Shown piece by piece: positions 8,111 to 17,334 of a stretch of 64,000 nucleotides of DNA. Under the pieces are notes generated by a model, which was not told the DNA's origin, did no database searches, and saw only the letters and a list, made by a program, of their open reading frames with translations. This DNA comes from Mycobacterium fragae (GTDB lineage Bacteria > Actinomycetota > Actinomycetes > Mycobacteriales > Mycobacteriaceae): assembly GCF_002102185.1 (NCBI RefSeq), contig NZ_LQOW01000031.1, forward strand, positions 558,001 through 622,000, written 5' to 3'. The translations under genes and the position numbers were made by a program. The stretch's first letter is position 1; each line of letters starts with the position of its first letter.

Positions 8111-10946
8111 CGCCTTTCGTGCATGTTTGGCCGCGCAGGATATCCAGGAGGAAGCCGAGCACCTGGCCGTCGAGCTGGAAGCCAAAGACGGTATCGATCT
8201 GCAGCTAAGGGTCGGACTGAACTCTGGCGAAGTGATCGCCGGTGAGATCGGCTCCGGCGCCCTGGGTTACACGGCGGTCGGTAGCCACGTCGGCATGGCC
8301 CAGCGCATGGAGTCCGTCGCGCCGCAGGGGGGCGTGATGCTCAGCGAGTCCACCGCCCGACTCGTCGAGGGCACGGCTGTATTCGGCGAACCGCAACTGG
8401 TGCATATCAAGGGCGCCGCCGATCCGGTGCCGGCACGAAGTCTCGTCGCGCTGGCCTCGCGCGGGCGCATCGGCCCACATGCCTCAACTCTGGTGGGTCG
8501 GGATTGGGAACTCGCCGCCCTGACCGCGATGCTGGATCGGTCGATAAAGGGCCAGGGCTGCGTGGCCGGTGTGGTCGGCCCGCCCGGCATTGGCAAGAGC
8601 CGCATCGTCGCAGAGACCACCGCCATTGCGGAAAGACGTGGCGTGCAGGTTTTTTCGACATATTGCGAATCTCATACCAGCGAGATTGCCTTCCACGCGG
8701 TGACAAGACTGTTGCGGGCGGTGCTGGGGACAGACGGTCACGACGATGACGCGGCGCGGGCCCAAGTCCGAGCCCAACTGCCAGACGCGGATTCCGCTGA
8801 CCTGGTGCTCCTCGACGCCCTGCTCGGCATTCGCGATCCGGCGATCGAACTGCCCGCCATCGCGCCCGATGCTCGACGGCGACGGCTGACCGCGCTACTG
8901 AATACGGCTGCGCTGGCTCGCTCTACGACCCGTGTGTATGTCATCGAAGACGCGCATTGGATCGACCAGGCCAGCGAAGCCATGCTGGCTGATTTCCTGG
9001 CGGTGATTCCACGGACCTACTCGCTGGTGTTGGTCACCTACCGGCCCGAATACCGGGGTGCGCTCAGCAGGACACCGGGAGCGCAGACCATTGCGCTTGC
9101 CCCACTGGATGACTCGCAAACCGCGGCGTTGATCGGCGAGTTGCTCGGATCGCATCCGTCCATTACCGGGCTGGCGAACCAGGTCCGCGAAAGAGCCGCC
9201 GGCAACCCGTTTTTCGCAGAGCAGATTGTGCACGATCTCGCCGATCGCGGCGTGCTCTCCGGTGAACGTGGTGCATATCAGTGCTTGGGTGAGGTCGCCG
9301 AGCTAGAGGTGCCGGCCACCTTGCAGGCCGCTATCGCCGCGCGCATCGACCGACTCGACACGTCCGCTAAACGCACTCTGAAAGCCGCCGCGGTGATCGG
9401 TCTGCGGTTTGGCGAGGAGCTGCTGACCACACTCGTCGACAACCCTGTCGTAATGCCGTTAACTGAGGCCGAACTCATCGATCAGGTGATGTTCACACCC
9501 CGCGCCGAGTACGCATTTCGGCACCCATTGATCCGCACGGTGGCCTACGAATCTCAGTTGAAGTCGGAGCGTGCCGAGCTGCATCGGCGACTGGCCGCGG
9601 CCATCGAACAAACCGACGAAAACGGGCCATTGATCGCCGAGCATCTGGAGGCTGCCGGCGACCTGCACGAGGCATTCGGTTGGCACATGCGCGCCGGTAC
9701 GTGGTTGCGTGCATACCGCGATATCGGTGCGGCATGGACTAGTTGGCAGCGAGCACGCCAGATTGCCGACCGACTGCCGGCCGATGATCCCGACCGCACC
9801 GCGATGCGCATCGCGCCACGGGCCCGGCTCTGTGCAACCACCTGGCGCGCCGGGGGTAGCGTCGCCGACGCCGGATTCGACGAGCTCCGCGAGATGTGCT
9901 CCGCCGCCGATGACAAACGGTCACTCGCCATCGGAATGGCCGGGCAAATAGCGGCACTCGCCGGCCACGAGCGTCATCGCGACGCATCGCAGCTGTCAAC
10001 CGAACTCGCAATGCTGCTGGAGTCCATCGCTGACCCAACGCTGACGGTTGCGCTGCTGTGGACGGCGCTGACCCCAAAGCTAAGTGTGGGCGAGGCAACC
10101 GAGTGCGTGAGGCTGGCGCAGCACATGATTGACCTGGCCGACGGCGATCCGCATATGGGCGATCTCATCATCGAAACGCCGCTGATATTGGCGCTGATGG
10201 TACGAGCTGCCGCGCAGGCCTGTTTGGGCCAACCGGAGTGGAAGCGCGAGCTTGAAGAGTCGGCCACGATGTGCCGCGAGCTCAACCCGGGTGGGCGTGC
10301 CGTACTTGAGCTGAGGTGTATCTACGGCTTAATTCAGATTGGACTGCTGCGCTTGGATACCCCGATGGTGCAGGACACCGCCGAGACACTGAAACTGGCA
10401 GAACAGCGCGGCGACGACTATGCGCTGATGGCTGCTCGACTGCTATGCGGCCTGGTACTGGCTCAATCGGACGGCCCAGAACGCCGCGATGGCTTTCGCC
10501 TAATTGCGATGGCCCGTGATGCTGTGTTGGAGAACCGCTTTCTCACGGCCGCGTTGCACCTGATCGACCTGGCAAGTGCCACGGAGAAGGCACGCATCGG
10601 TGATCTCGACGGCGCCATCGAGATCCTCCGCACGGCCGTGGACCATGAATTCGCCACCGGTGAAATGATTTTCCGTGGAGCGGCCATCACAGTGTTGGTC
10701 GAGACATTGCTGCAACGCGGCGCCGAAGCCGACATGCACGAAGCACAGGCCGCAATCGAGCGGTTGGCGGCCGTGCCCGTCGAGCCTGGTTTCGTGCTCT
10801 ACGAGATTGCCCTGCTACGACTCCGCGCGTTATTGGCCAAGGCCCGCGGTGACGATCAAAGCTACTGCGACTTCGTCGAACGCTATCGCACCATGGCGAC
10901 ATCGCTTGGCTTCGAAGGTCATATCGCGATGGCCGAGACGATGTAG
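7794..10946 (+). CDS. Zinc-ribbon / class III cyclase-homology / ATPase regulator, copy 3
   Basis: Third tandem paralogue, 1050 residues, starting at ATG 7794 inside the ATGA overlap with copy 2. Parts are as in the other copies: zinc ribbon Cys8, 11, 22, 25; cyclase homology domain with FADVV and DKFTGDG; Walker A GPPGIGKSR; Walker B YVIEDAHWID; helical TPR-like tail. The degenerate catalytic segment here is GSHVGMAQRM, so the substrate-side loop differs (GSH in place of GEQ) while the Asn-to-Gly change is kept. Its first 110 or so codons are nearly the same DNA as copy 2, while the ATPase and tail have diverged. It converges on the FAD monooxygenase with only 5 bases between the stops. Confidence 0.85.
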   Translation: MTAVELVCPACGTGLPPRAKFCNECGAAVSTTAAPAEYKQVTVLFADVVHSMDIAAAVGAERLREIMTELVERASVVVRRYGGTVDKFTGDGIMALFGAPVALEDHAFRACLAAQDIQEEAEHLAVELEAKDGIDLQLRVGLNSGEVIAGEIGSGALGYTAVGSHVGMAQRMESVAPQGGVMLSESTARLVEGTAVFGEPQLVHIKGAADPVPARSLVALASRGRIGPHASTLVGRDWELAALTAMLDRSIKGQGCVAGVVGPPGIGKSRIVAETTAIAERRGVQVFSTYCESHTSEIAFHAVTRLLRAVLGTDGHDDDAARAQVRAQLPDADSADLVLLDALLGIRDPAIELPAIAPDARRRRLTALLNTAALARSTTRVYVIEDAHWIDQASEAMLADFLAVIPRTYSLVLVTYRPEYRGALSRTPGAQTIALAPLDDSQTAALIGELLGSHPSITGLANQVRERAAGNPFFAEQIVHDLADRGVLSGERGAYQCLGEVAELEVPATLQAAIAARIDRLDTSAKRTLKAAAVIGLRFGEELLTTLVDNPVVMPLTEAELIDQVMFTPRAEYAFRHPLIRTVAYESQLKSERAELHRRLAAAIEQTDENGPLIAEHLEAAGDLHEAFGWHMRAGTWLRAYRDIGAAWTSWQRARQIADRLPADDPDRTAMRIAPRARLCATTWRAGGSVADAGFDELREMCSAADDKRSLAIGMAGQIAALAGHERHRDASQLSTELAMLLESIADPTLTVALLWTALTPKLSVGEATECVRLAQHMIDLADGDPHMGDLIIETPLILALMVRAAAQACLGQPEWKRELEESATMCRELNPGGRAVLELRCIYGLIQIGLLRLDTPMVQDTAETLKLAEQRGDDYALMAARLLCGLVLAQSDGPERRDGFRLIAMARDAVLENRFLTAALHLIDLASATEKARIGDLDGAIEILRTAVDHEFATGEMIFRGAAITVLVETLLQRGAEADMHEAQAAIERLAAVPVEPGFVLYEIALLRLRALLAKARGDDQSYCDFVERYRTMATSLGFEGHIAMAETM

Positions 10947-10951
10947 GACCC

Positions 10952-12343
10952 TTAGATCGCTACCTCTTCGACAACGGCGGCGGGCTCGCGGATCTGGCTG
11001 TCATGCTGTCGCCGACGGTAGTTGGCCGATGCCGCACGCCACACGATGGCAGGGCGCAGCAGCCGGTTCGGCGGATCGATGAGTGCGGTTACCTTGAAGA
11101 ACTGATTGAGCGCGGCGGTGTCGAATTCCGCTGCGGTCAGCACGCGATCCACATATCCGTTGAGCAGTCGCGTCGCCAGCGGCCGGTGGCCGTCGATTTC
11201 GGGCAGCGCGAGGTCACCACCGGCCGCCAGTTGCCACGCCTGGCGGATCGGTCGTGCCGTTGCGCGGAAGAATCGCCAAGCCAAGTCGCTTGTGCCGGTG
11301 GATAAGCAGCCACGCAATGCCAAAGTTTCCAGCGCGGCCACCGTCATGCCTTGCCCGTAGACGGGGTTGAAGCTGCAGATCGCGTCGCCGATGACCAACA
11401 GTCCCTTGGGGAATCGCTGCATCTTGTCATATCGGCGCCATTGGCTGGACGGAACACGATGGCACGCGACCTCCCCGATGGGTTCAGCATTGCGCACGGC
11501 GGCCAGCACATGCCCGGGAGTGAACCCTTCGGCGAAGCTCCACATCGCGGACAGCTCGCGAGGCGGCTTGTGGCCGGCCATTCCGATCAAGGTGAGCAAC
11601 CACGTGTCATTTTCGCAACCAAGAAGCCCCAGTCCGGTGGGGCGACCGGGTACCGGACCGATGAGGACACCCATTTCGTGGAGTGCATCGGGCGCCATCC
11701 GCAGCACCTGACTGGCATAGGCCAGATGCACCACTACATGGTCTTCGACCGGGCGGTCGTAGCCCAGTCCTTCCAGCCACGCGGGTGTGCGGGAGGCGCG
11801 ACCCGTCGCATCGACAATCAGATCGGCGGTCAGGATCGATTCATCTCGGCTGCCCCGGTCAACGGTGAGGACGCCGGTGACGCGGGTGCAGTCCGGCCTC
11901 ACCATCAACTCGACAACGTCGTGGTTGTCCAGCAACCTGATGTTCGCGATGGCACAGACCCGCCGCCGGACGTGGTACTCCAGGAACGGCCTACTGGTCA
12001 TATAGGCGGTGAAAGCCTCGACCGAACCCGTGCTGACCACCCGGTGACCGCCCAGATCGTAGTGCAACTTCGACAAGTCCTGGCCATCGAAGTAAGGCGC
12101 GCCACCCGCGACCATCTCGTCGAGAATCCCGGGGAACAGCTCGTCCAACACCTGCGCGCCCCGAGCCAACAGGGCATGTAGGTGGCGTCCCTGCGGCACG
12201 CCGCGGCGGTTGGCGGGGTTGTCGGGCAGTATGTCGCGCTCCACCACCGTGACCGTTTCGAAGAATTCGGTCAGCGCCCGGGCAGCCAGCAGCCCGGCCA
12301 TGCTCGCGCCCAAGACCACCGCGTGATCACCGATCTTGGCCAT
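10952..12343 (-). CDS. FAD-dependent monooxygenase-like protein, copy 1
   Basis: 463-residue flavoprotein of the aromatic-ring hydroxylase / geranylgeranyl-reductase-like group. The N-terminal FAD-binding loop GASMAG lies at residues 12-17, and the second FAD motif GDAICSFNPVYGQGM near residue 315. The substrate is unknown. I start it at ATG 12343, which aligns with the start of the paralogue at 22651; an in-frame ATG at 12385 would add 14 residues and neither has a clear Shine-Dalgarno. A -10-like TACGCT on this strand sits at 12412-12417, and the paralogue has the same hexamer upstream of its start. It converges with the cyclase array and is divergent from the LuxR regulator, so it may be under that regulator's control (inference). 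Confidence 0.8.
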   Translation of the reverse strand: MAKIGDHAVVLGASMAGLLAARALTEFFETVTVVERDILPDNPANRRGVPQGRHLHALLARGAQVLDELFPGILDEMVAGGAPYFDGQDLSKLHYDLGGHRVVSTGSVEAFTAYMTSRPFLEYHVRRRVCAIANIRLLDNHDVVELMVRPDCTRVTGVLTVDRGSRDESILTADLIVDATGRASRTPAWLEGLGYDRPVEDHVVVHLAYASQVLRMAPDALHEMGVLIGPVPGRPTGLGLLGCENDTWLLTLIGMAGHKPPRELSAMWSFAEGFTPGHVLAAVRNAEPIGEVACHRVPSSQWRRYDKMQRFPKGLLVIGDAICSFNPVYGQGMTVAALETLALRGCLSTGTSDLAWRFFRATARPIRQAWQLAAGGDLALPEIDGHRPLATRLLNGYVDRVLTAAEFDTAALNQFFKVTALIDPPNRLLRPAIVWRAASANYRRRQHDSQIREPAAVVEEVAI

Positions 12344-12495
12344 TTCGCACCCGCTTTCGTCGACGCGTCGGTAGACGAAACCCATGTTCACGGGGACAAG
12401 CCGGGCCGGACAGCGTAGCCGACTACCCGAATTTCCCGGCGCGCGTCGCAACGGTAATCACTGCTGAAGTGCCTCGTCAGCCGGCGGAACGCGGT

Positions 12496-12501
12496 TATAG
12501 T
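12496..12501 (+). promoter_or_regulatory. -10 element for leaderless LuxR-type gene
   Basis: TATAGT is followed by six bases and then GTG 12508. With the normal -10 spacing, transcription would begin exactly at the GTG, giving a leaderless message, a common mode in mycobacteria. Confidence 0.6.
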
Positions 12502-12507
12502 CGCCGC

Positions 12508-15150
12508 GTGATCAGCGGCGATCCGCTGGCCGGGCGGGACGGTGAACTCGGCGTTATCCGCCGCGCGCTGACCAAGTCCGGCAATTACTCCGGCGTGATG
12601 ATCGCCGGAGCCGCCGGTGTGGGTAAGACCCGTCTCGCCCGGGAGGTATTGGCCCGGGCGGCGGCGGCCGGTGACCGCACCAACTGGATTGTCGGCACCG
12701 AATCAGCGCGGTCATTGCCGCTGGGCGCATTCACGGCTCTGCTCACCGACGCGATCGCCGATCCGTTGCCGAACGTACGGCGACTGATCAACACATTCGT
12801 CGCGCAGCAGCGACGGGGCCGGGTGCTGATGGGTGTCGACGACGCACACCTCCTTGACGGGCTCTCCGCGCATGTCGTGCATCAGTTGGCGCAGAGTCGC
12901 GGCGCGCAGCTGGTGGTAACTGTGCGAACGGGCGGTGACGAGCCTGACGCGGTGACCGCGTTGTGGAAAGACGGGCTGCTCACGCGACTGGACCTCGAAC
13001 CGCTGTCCCTCGAGGCAACTCAATGCCTGATCGAAGCCAACGTCGGCGGACCCGTCGATGCCCGCAGCGTCGAGCGGTTCTGGACGCTGACGGACGGCAA
13101 CCCACTGTTCTTGCGCCAGCTGATAGCCGACCAGATCGCCGCAGGCCGGATGCGGCAGGTGGCCGGGGTGTGGATGTGGGACGGCGATGTGGCGGTGTCG
13201 CAGAACCTCACCGACATGGTGGGTCGGCAACTGGGCCGGATGACCCCGGGTGTGGTGCGGGTTGTCGACACCCTTTCGCAGTGTGAACCACTGAGCGTGG
13301 CGGTCCTGGGCGACTTGGTGCGCAGCGCAGACATCGAATGCGCCGAACAAATGCGTCTCGTCACCGTCGAACGGGTAGGCGACCAGCGCCTGGCCCGGCT
13401 CGCACATCCCTTGATCGGCGAACTTCGCCGGGCAACTGCCGGCGAGATTCATCTGTCCAAAATCCGCGGGCGGTTGGCGCTGCGGCTGGGCAAGGAGGGC
13501 GATCGCGACATGCGGGCGACGGTCCGCCGAGCGCTGCTCACCCTCGATTCGGATCTCGACGCCGACCCGGACCTGTACCTGACTGCTGCGCGCTGCGCGA
13601 TGACGCTGCTCGATCCGGATTCGGCCGATCGGTTCGCTGCGGCCGCAGCCGCATGCGGGGCAGCCGAGGCCGCGCCGATGCGGGCGATGACCCTGGTCAT
13701 GCGCGGCCGCGGACAGCAGGCCGAAGAAGTGCTGCAAGAGATGTGTGAGGGTAATCGCCCTGACAACCACCGATGGTGGACCGTCCGGGCGGCGAACCTG
13801 GTGTGGATGCTCGGCCGGCCACTCGAGGCTGCCGCCATCCTGGCCCGGCTGACGGCGGAAGCGGAGACACCGACCGACCGCGACGAACGCCTGGCTGTCG
13901 AAGCATGCGTCGATGCGGTGTCTGCTCGCTGCGCAATGGCAGAGGAAAAGGCCAGAGCGGCATTATGTTCGAGGACACTTTCGGACTTCCACGCCATGAT
14001 GGCATCCGTTGCACTGGTCATGGCGATGGGTGCCCTCGGTCACGTCGGCGATCTGACTGTTGTCGCCGAGCAGGCGATCAACCGGGCGATCAGCGCGTTT
14101 GAGTCGTCGCCGACTCGGTTTTGGTTCGGGGCTGTGTACGCCCGCGCATGCCGGTTGACCGGCCGGATTGAGGAGAGCGTCCATTCCGCAAAGCGGATCA
14201 CCGAGTCGGCCCGCGATGTTCCCGGGTTTGCATACGCGAACATGGCATTTTTGTTGGGGCACGCCAACCTGATACGCGGCGATGTCAGCAATGCCGTTGG
14301 ACTGCTGCGCGAAGCACGTGCTGGCATCGAAAGTGCTGGCGCTACAACGGGTTTACGTCCGGCGAGTTGCTTCGGGTTGGCCGAGGCCTACGCCAAGCTC
14401 GGACAACCGGACGCCGCAGAGGAAGCACTCGCCGAAGCTAGCCGCTCTGTTCCTCCCGACTATCTCTTTATGCAGACCGCGTTGTCGTTGGCGACCGGGT
14501 GGACGTTGGCGGCCAAAGGACAGATAAGCGATGCGGTCGCGACCGTGCGCCAGGCGGCGACCGAGGCGCGGGAGCGGAACCAGCCGACCCACGAGCTGGC
14601 ATGCCTTCAGGCAGCGGCCCAATGGGGCGACGCATCGGATGCGAGACGAGCCCGTGAACTGGCCGACGTGTTGGCGCTTCCTCTTGCCAATGCGGTTGCG
14701 TTGCACGCTGAATCGCTGCTGACGGGTGATGGGGAAGGTCTCCTCAAAGCCGCGTCGGCGTACCGCTCGATCGGTGATCGAGCCGCGGCGGCCGATGCTG
14801 CCGCACAGGCCGGGGCCGTGTTCACCAGAAGCCAGCATCGCCAGCGGGGCCTTTACGCGGGCGCGTTAGCACGCGAAGTGGCCGCTGAATGTGGCGGTTT
14901 GAGCACGCCCGCGCTGCGGAGCTCGGTGGGGCTCCCGCTGAAAGGCCGCCAGCGTGAGGTCGTCGAATTGGCAATTGCGGGGTTGTCCAACCGCGAGATC
15001 GCCGAGCGGCTGGTGATGTCGGTGCGAACCGTCGAAGGCCACGTCTACCGGGCCTGCCAGCGCGTCGGCGTCAATACCCGTGACGAGCTGGCGGCGGTCG
15101 TCCGGGGCGAGACCGCCGAGGGCGAGCGCCCCGTCGCCGGAATCGTCTGA
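12508..15150 (+). CDS. Large ATP-binding LuxR-family (LAL) regulator, copy 1
   Basis: 880-residue regulator of the LAL/MalT type. The N-terminal STAND ATPase has Walker A GAAGVGKTR at about residues 34-42 and a Walker B in LMGVDDAHLLD. A long helical repeat region follows, and a LuxR HTH sits at about 811-870 (GLSNREIAERLVMSVRTVEG). It should bind DNA when ATP or a ligand acts on the ATPase module. The start is set at GTG 12508 because TATAGT at 12496-12501 would make this the first transcribed base; an in-frame GTG at 12469 lies upstream of that promoter. Divergent from the FAD monooxygenase and followed by a small secreted protein gene. Confidence 0.85.
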   Translation: MISGDPLAGRDGELGVIRRALTKSGNYSGVMIAGAAGVGKTRLAREVLARAAAAGDRTNWIVGTESARSLPLGAFTALLTDAIADPLPNVRRLINTFVAQQRRGRVLMGVDDAHLLDGLSAHVVHQLAQSRGAQLVVTVRTGGDEPDAVTALWKDGLLTRLDLEPLSLEATQCLIEANVGGPVDARSVERFWTLTDGNPLFLRQLIADQIAAGRMRQVAGVWMWDGDVAVSQNLTDMVGRQLGRMTPGVVRVVDTLSQCEPLSVAVLGDLVRSADIECAEQMRLVTVERVGDQRLARLAHPLIGELRRATAGEIHLSKIRGRLALRLGKEGDRDMRATVRRALLTLDSDLDADPDLYLTAARCAMTLLDPDSADRFAAAAAACGAAEAAPMRAMTLVMRGRGQQAEEVLQEMCEGNRPDNHRWWTVRAANLVWMLGRPLEAAAILARLTAEAETPTDRDERLAVEACVDAVSARCAMAEEKARAALCSRTLSDFHAMMASVALVMAMGALGHVGDLTVVAEQAINRAISAFESSPTRFWFGAVYARACRLTGRIEESVHSAKRITESARDVPGFAYANMAFLLGHANLIRGDVSNAVGLLREARAGIESAGATTGLRPASCFGLAEAYAKLGQPDAAEEALAEASRSVPPDYLFMQTALSLATGWTLAAKGQISDAVATVRQAATEARERNQPTHELACLQAAAQWGDASDARRARELADVLALPLANAVALHAESLLTGDGEGLLKAASAYRSIGDRAAAADAAAQAGAVFTRSQHRQRGLYAGALAREVAAECGGLSTPALRSSVGLPLKGRQREVVELAIAGLSNREIAERLVMSVRTVEGHVYRACQRVGVNTRDELAAVVRGETAEGERPVAGIV

Positions 15151-15183
15151 GCACTACTCATAGTCCGAAAAGAGGTATCTGCC

Positions 15184-15405
15184 ATGAATACTCGTCGAAT
15201 TGCCAGCGCCGCGATTGTGGCTGCTGTCGCAGTATTCGGCTCAATTGCCGCAGGCGGTATGGCGCAGGCCGACCCGCCAGGGCCCGGCGATCCTTGCCCG
15301 GCATTGCATGCGACCACGACCGATGCTGAGGGGCAGACGATGTGGTGCAACCCGATGATGACGGGAACTCATGGCTTGGTGTGGCAGTACGGCGGCCCGG
15401 CTTAG
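15184..15405 (+). CDS. Small secreted protein with two cysteines
   Basis: 73-residue product with a clear Sec signal peptide: Arg4-Arg5, a hydrophobic stretch at 6-23, and an AQA-D cleavage site after residue 29. The mature part is about 44 residues, with Cys38 and Cys55 probably forming a disulfide, and ends in WQYGGPA. A good ribosome site AAGAGG (15169-15174) precedes the ATG. It starts 33 bases after the LuxR-type gene and may be co-transcribed with it. The mature C-x(16)-C pattern resembles half of the next, convergent protein. Function unknown. Confidence 0.7.
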   Translation: MNTRRIASAAIVAAVAVFGSIAAGGMAQADPPGPGDPCPALHATTTDAEGQTMWCNPMMTGTHGLVWQYGGPA

Positions 15406-15414
15406 GAAAGTTTC

Positions 15415-15430
15415 AGTCGGCCTGCCGACT
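15415..15430. terminator. Hairpin between convergent genes
   Basis: AGTCGG-CCTG-CCGACT is a perfect six-base inverted repeat placed between two convergent stops (15405 and 15429). There is no long T-run on either side, so it would be an intrinsic terminator of the weak mycobacterial kind, possibly two-way. Confidence 0.4.
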
Positions 15431-15788
15431 ACGGACCCGGCTGCCACCCCTGGTTGATCACGCACATCAGTCCCACGCCGTCGGGCGACTGCGCGGCGGC
15501 GTCCTGGCCGGGTGGGCAGGGTGTACCGATCTGCTGGACACCGCTCAGCGGCGACGACAGCACCCAGTTCCCCGATGAGCCGTCGGACGAAACACACGCC
15601 ACGGCTTGACCGCTCGCCGTCCGCCCAAAGATGTATCGGTGAAAATTCGAGCAGGGCGCACCCACCTCGACGCCGTAAGTCATGCCCGGCACGTCGGTTT
15701 CGTCCGGCACGTCGGCAGCCGAGATCGGGGCAACCCCGAGCGTCAACGATGCAATCGCAGCGCCCGCAGCGAATTTGACGGTAGTCAT
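15429..15788 (-). CDS. Secreted protein with two C...C repeats
   Basis: 119-residue product from ATG 15788, with a signal peptide (hydrophobic residues 6-22, cleavage near ISA-AD at 24-25). The mature part has two similar units: one from PCSNF to VACV and one from PCPPG to LMCV, the second ending NQGWQP. The second unit resembles the mature part of the small protein encoded just opposite (15184-15405), so the two may be distant relatives. A -10-like TAATGT (15796-15801 on this strand) is spaced for a leaderless start. Function unknown; exported to the cell wall or medium. Confidence 0.7.
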   Translation of the reverse strand: MTTVKFAAGAAIASLTLGVAPISAADVPDETDVPGMTYGVEVGAPCSNFHRYIFGRTASGQAVACVSSDGSSGNWVLSSPLSGVQQIGTPCPPGQDAAAQSPDGVGLMCVINQGWQPGP

Positions 15789-15795
15789 GCGCCAT

Positions 15796-15801
15796 ACATT
15801 A
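15796..15801 (-). promoter_or_regulatory. -10 element, leaderless secreted-protein gene
   Basis: TAATGT on the minus strand lies seven bases before ATG 15788, so transcription would begin at or one base before the start codon. Confidence 0.45.
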
Positions 15802-15861
15802 ACGATGATTCGTCGTACGGTTCGGCAAATCGACGATTGGCCTTTTCGAGCACTCGGTACG

Positions 15862-17334
15862 TCAGGGCGGGTAGCGGCGCGGAGTGAAGACCCGGTCGGC
15901 GGAATCGCCTGCGTACCACTGGGTTTGCGACGAGCCGACAATAAGCAGGCAGCGCATGTCGACATCGGCCGGGTTCAGGTCGGCGAGGCGCACCACGGTG
16001 ACGCGCTCATCCGGACCGGACACGTCGCGGCCAATCACGACCGGTGTGCCGGGCTCACGGTGGGCCAGTAGCAGATCCCGCATGGCGCCCACCTGCCAGG
16101 TCCGCGTTTTCGACGCCGGGTTGTAGATCGCCAGGACCAGGTCGGCCGCGGCGGCGGCGGCCAGGCGCTCGGCGATCACGCTCCATGGCTTGAGCCGGTC
16201 GGACAGCGAGATCACCGCGTAGTCGTGACCGAGCGGGGCGCCGACCCGGCTGGCCACGGCCTGCGCGGCGGTCATCGCGGGAATCACCCGTACCTGCACA
16301 CTCGGCCATTGTTTGGCCTCTTCGAGCACCGCGGTCGCCATCGCGAACACGCCCGGGTCACCCGAGGAAACCACCGCCACCGCGCGGCCCTGCTCGGCCA
16401 GCGCGCAGGCCAGTCGCGCCCGGGCGGGCTCGTCGGTGTTGTCGCTGGGGTGGCGGCGCTGATCGTCGCGCACGGTGACCCGGTCCAGGTAAGGGCCGTA
16501 GCCGATCAGATCGGTGGCCGCGGCGAGTTCGCGGCGGCTCTCCGGGGTCATCCAGTCGCTTTGCCCCGGCCCCAAACCCACCACCGCTACACCGCCGCGT
16601 CGCGCTTGTCGCTGCCGGCCGCCGGGCACCATGGCCAGCGAGAAGTACGGCACGCTGGCCTCGTCGACGTCCGCCGCGGGCAGCACCCGCTGATCCGAGG
16701 TGCTGGCCCGCTCCACATAGAGCGCGTCATCGAGCTGACCTGCATCCGAAAGTGCTTCACGCACAGCGGGATACGAGCGGCCCAGTTTGAGCACCACCGC
16801 GGCGTCGGCGTCGGAGAGCCGGCGAGCCAGCTCTGCGGGCGGCAAGGTGCCCGGCAGCACCGACAGCACCTCGTCGCCGGCGACCAACGGTGTGGCGATC
16901 GCCGCCGAGGCCGCGCTGACCGACGTCACGCCCGGCACGATCACCGCATTGAACCGCGCCGTCAGCCTGGTGTGCAGATGCATGTAAGAGCTGTAGAACA
17001 GCGGGTCACCTTCGGCGAGCAGCGCGACGTCCCGGCCGGCGTCCAGATGAGTGGCGATCCGCTCGGTGGCGGCGGCATAAAAGTCCTCGATTGCGCCCGC
17101 GTAGCCGCCCGGGTGGTCGGTTACCTCGGTGGTGACCGGGTAGACCAGATGCTCCTCGATCTGACCGGTACGCAGATACGGTTCGGCGATGCCGCGGGCG
17201 ATGCTGTGGCCGTGCCGGGCGCTGTGATAGGCCACCACGTCGGCCTCGCCGATCACCCGCGCCGCCTTGACCGTCACCAATTCCGGGTCTCCCGGCCCCA
17301 GCCCGACCCCGAAGAGCGTGCCCCGGCCGGTCAT
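15862..17334 (-). CDS. cobIJ: Fused precorrin-2 C20- and precorrin-3B C17-methyltransferase
   Basis: 490-residue two-domain enzyme. The N-terminal half is CobI (VGLGPGDPELVTVKAARVI at the start, LAEGDPLFYSSY as the SAM loop) and methylates precorrin-2 at C20. The C-terminal half, from about residue 245, is CobJ (VVGLGPGQSDWMTPESR, VVSSGDPGVFAMA) and carries out the ring-contracting C17 methylation of precorrin-3B. The same fusion is annotated as cobI (Rv2066) in M. tuberculosis. Its ATG overlaps the cobH stop in an ATGA (17331-17334). Last gene of the cobG-cobH-cobIJ operon. Confidence 0.95.
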   Translation of the reverse strand: MTGRGTLFGVGLGPGDPELVTVKAARVIGEADVVAYHSARHGHSIARGIAEPYLRTGQIEEHLVYPVTTEVTDHPGGYAGAIEDFYAAATERIATHLDAGRDVALLAEGDPLFYSSYMHLHTRLTARFNAVIVPGVTSVSAASAAIATPLVAGDEVLSVLPGTLPPAELARRLSDADAAVVLKLGRSYPAVREALSDAGQLDDALYVERASTSDQRVLPAADVDEASVPYFSLAMVPGGRQRQARRGGVAVVGLGPGQSDWMTPESRRELAAATDLIGYGPYLDRVTVRDDQRRHPSDNTDEPARARLACALAEQGRAVAVVSSGDPGVFAMATAVLEEAKQWPSVQVRVIPAMTAAQAVASRVGAPLGHDYAVISLSDRLKPWSVIAERLAAAAAADLVLAIYNPASKTRTWQVGAMRDLLLAHREPGTPVVIGRDVSGPDERVTVVRLADLNPADVDMRCLLIVGSSQTQWYAGDSADRVFTPRRYPP

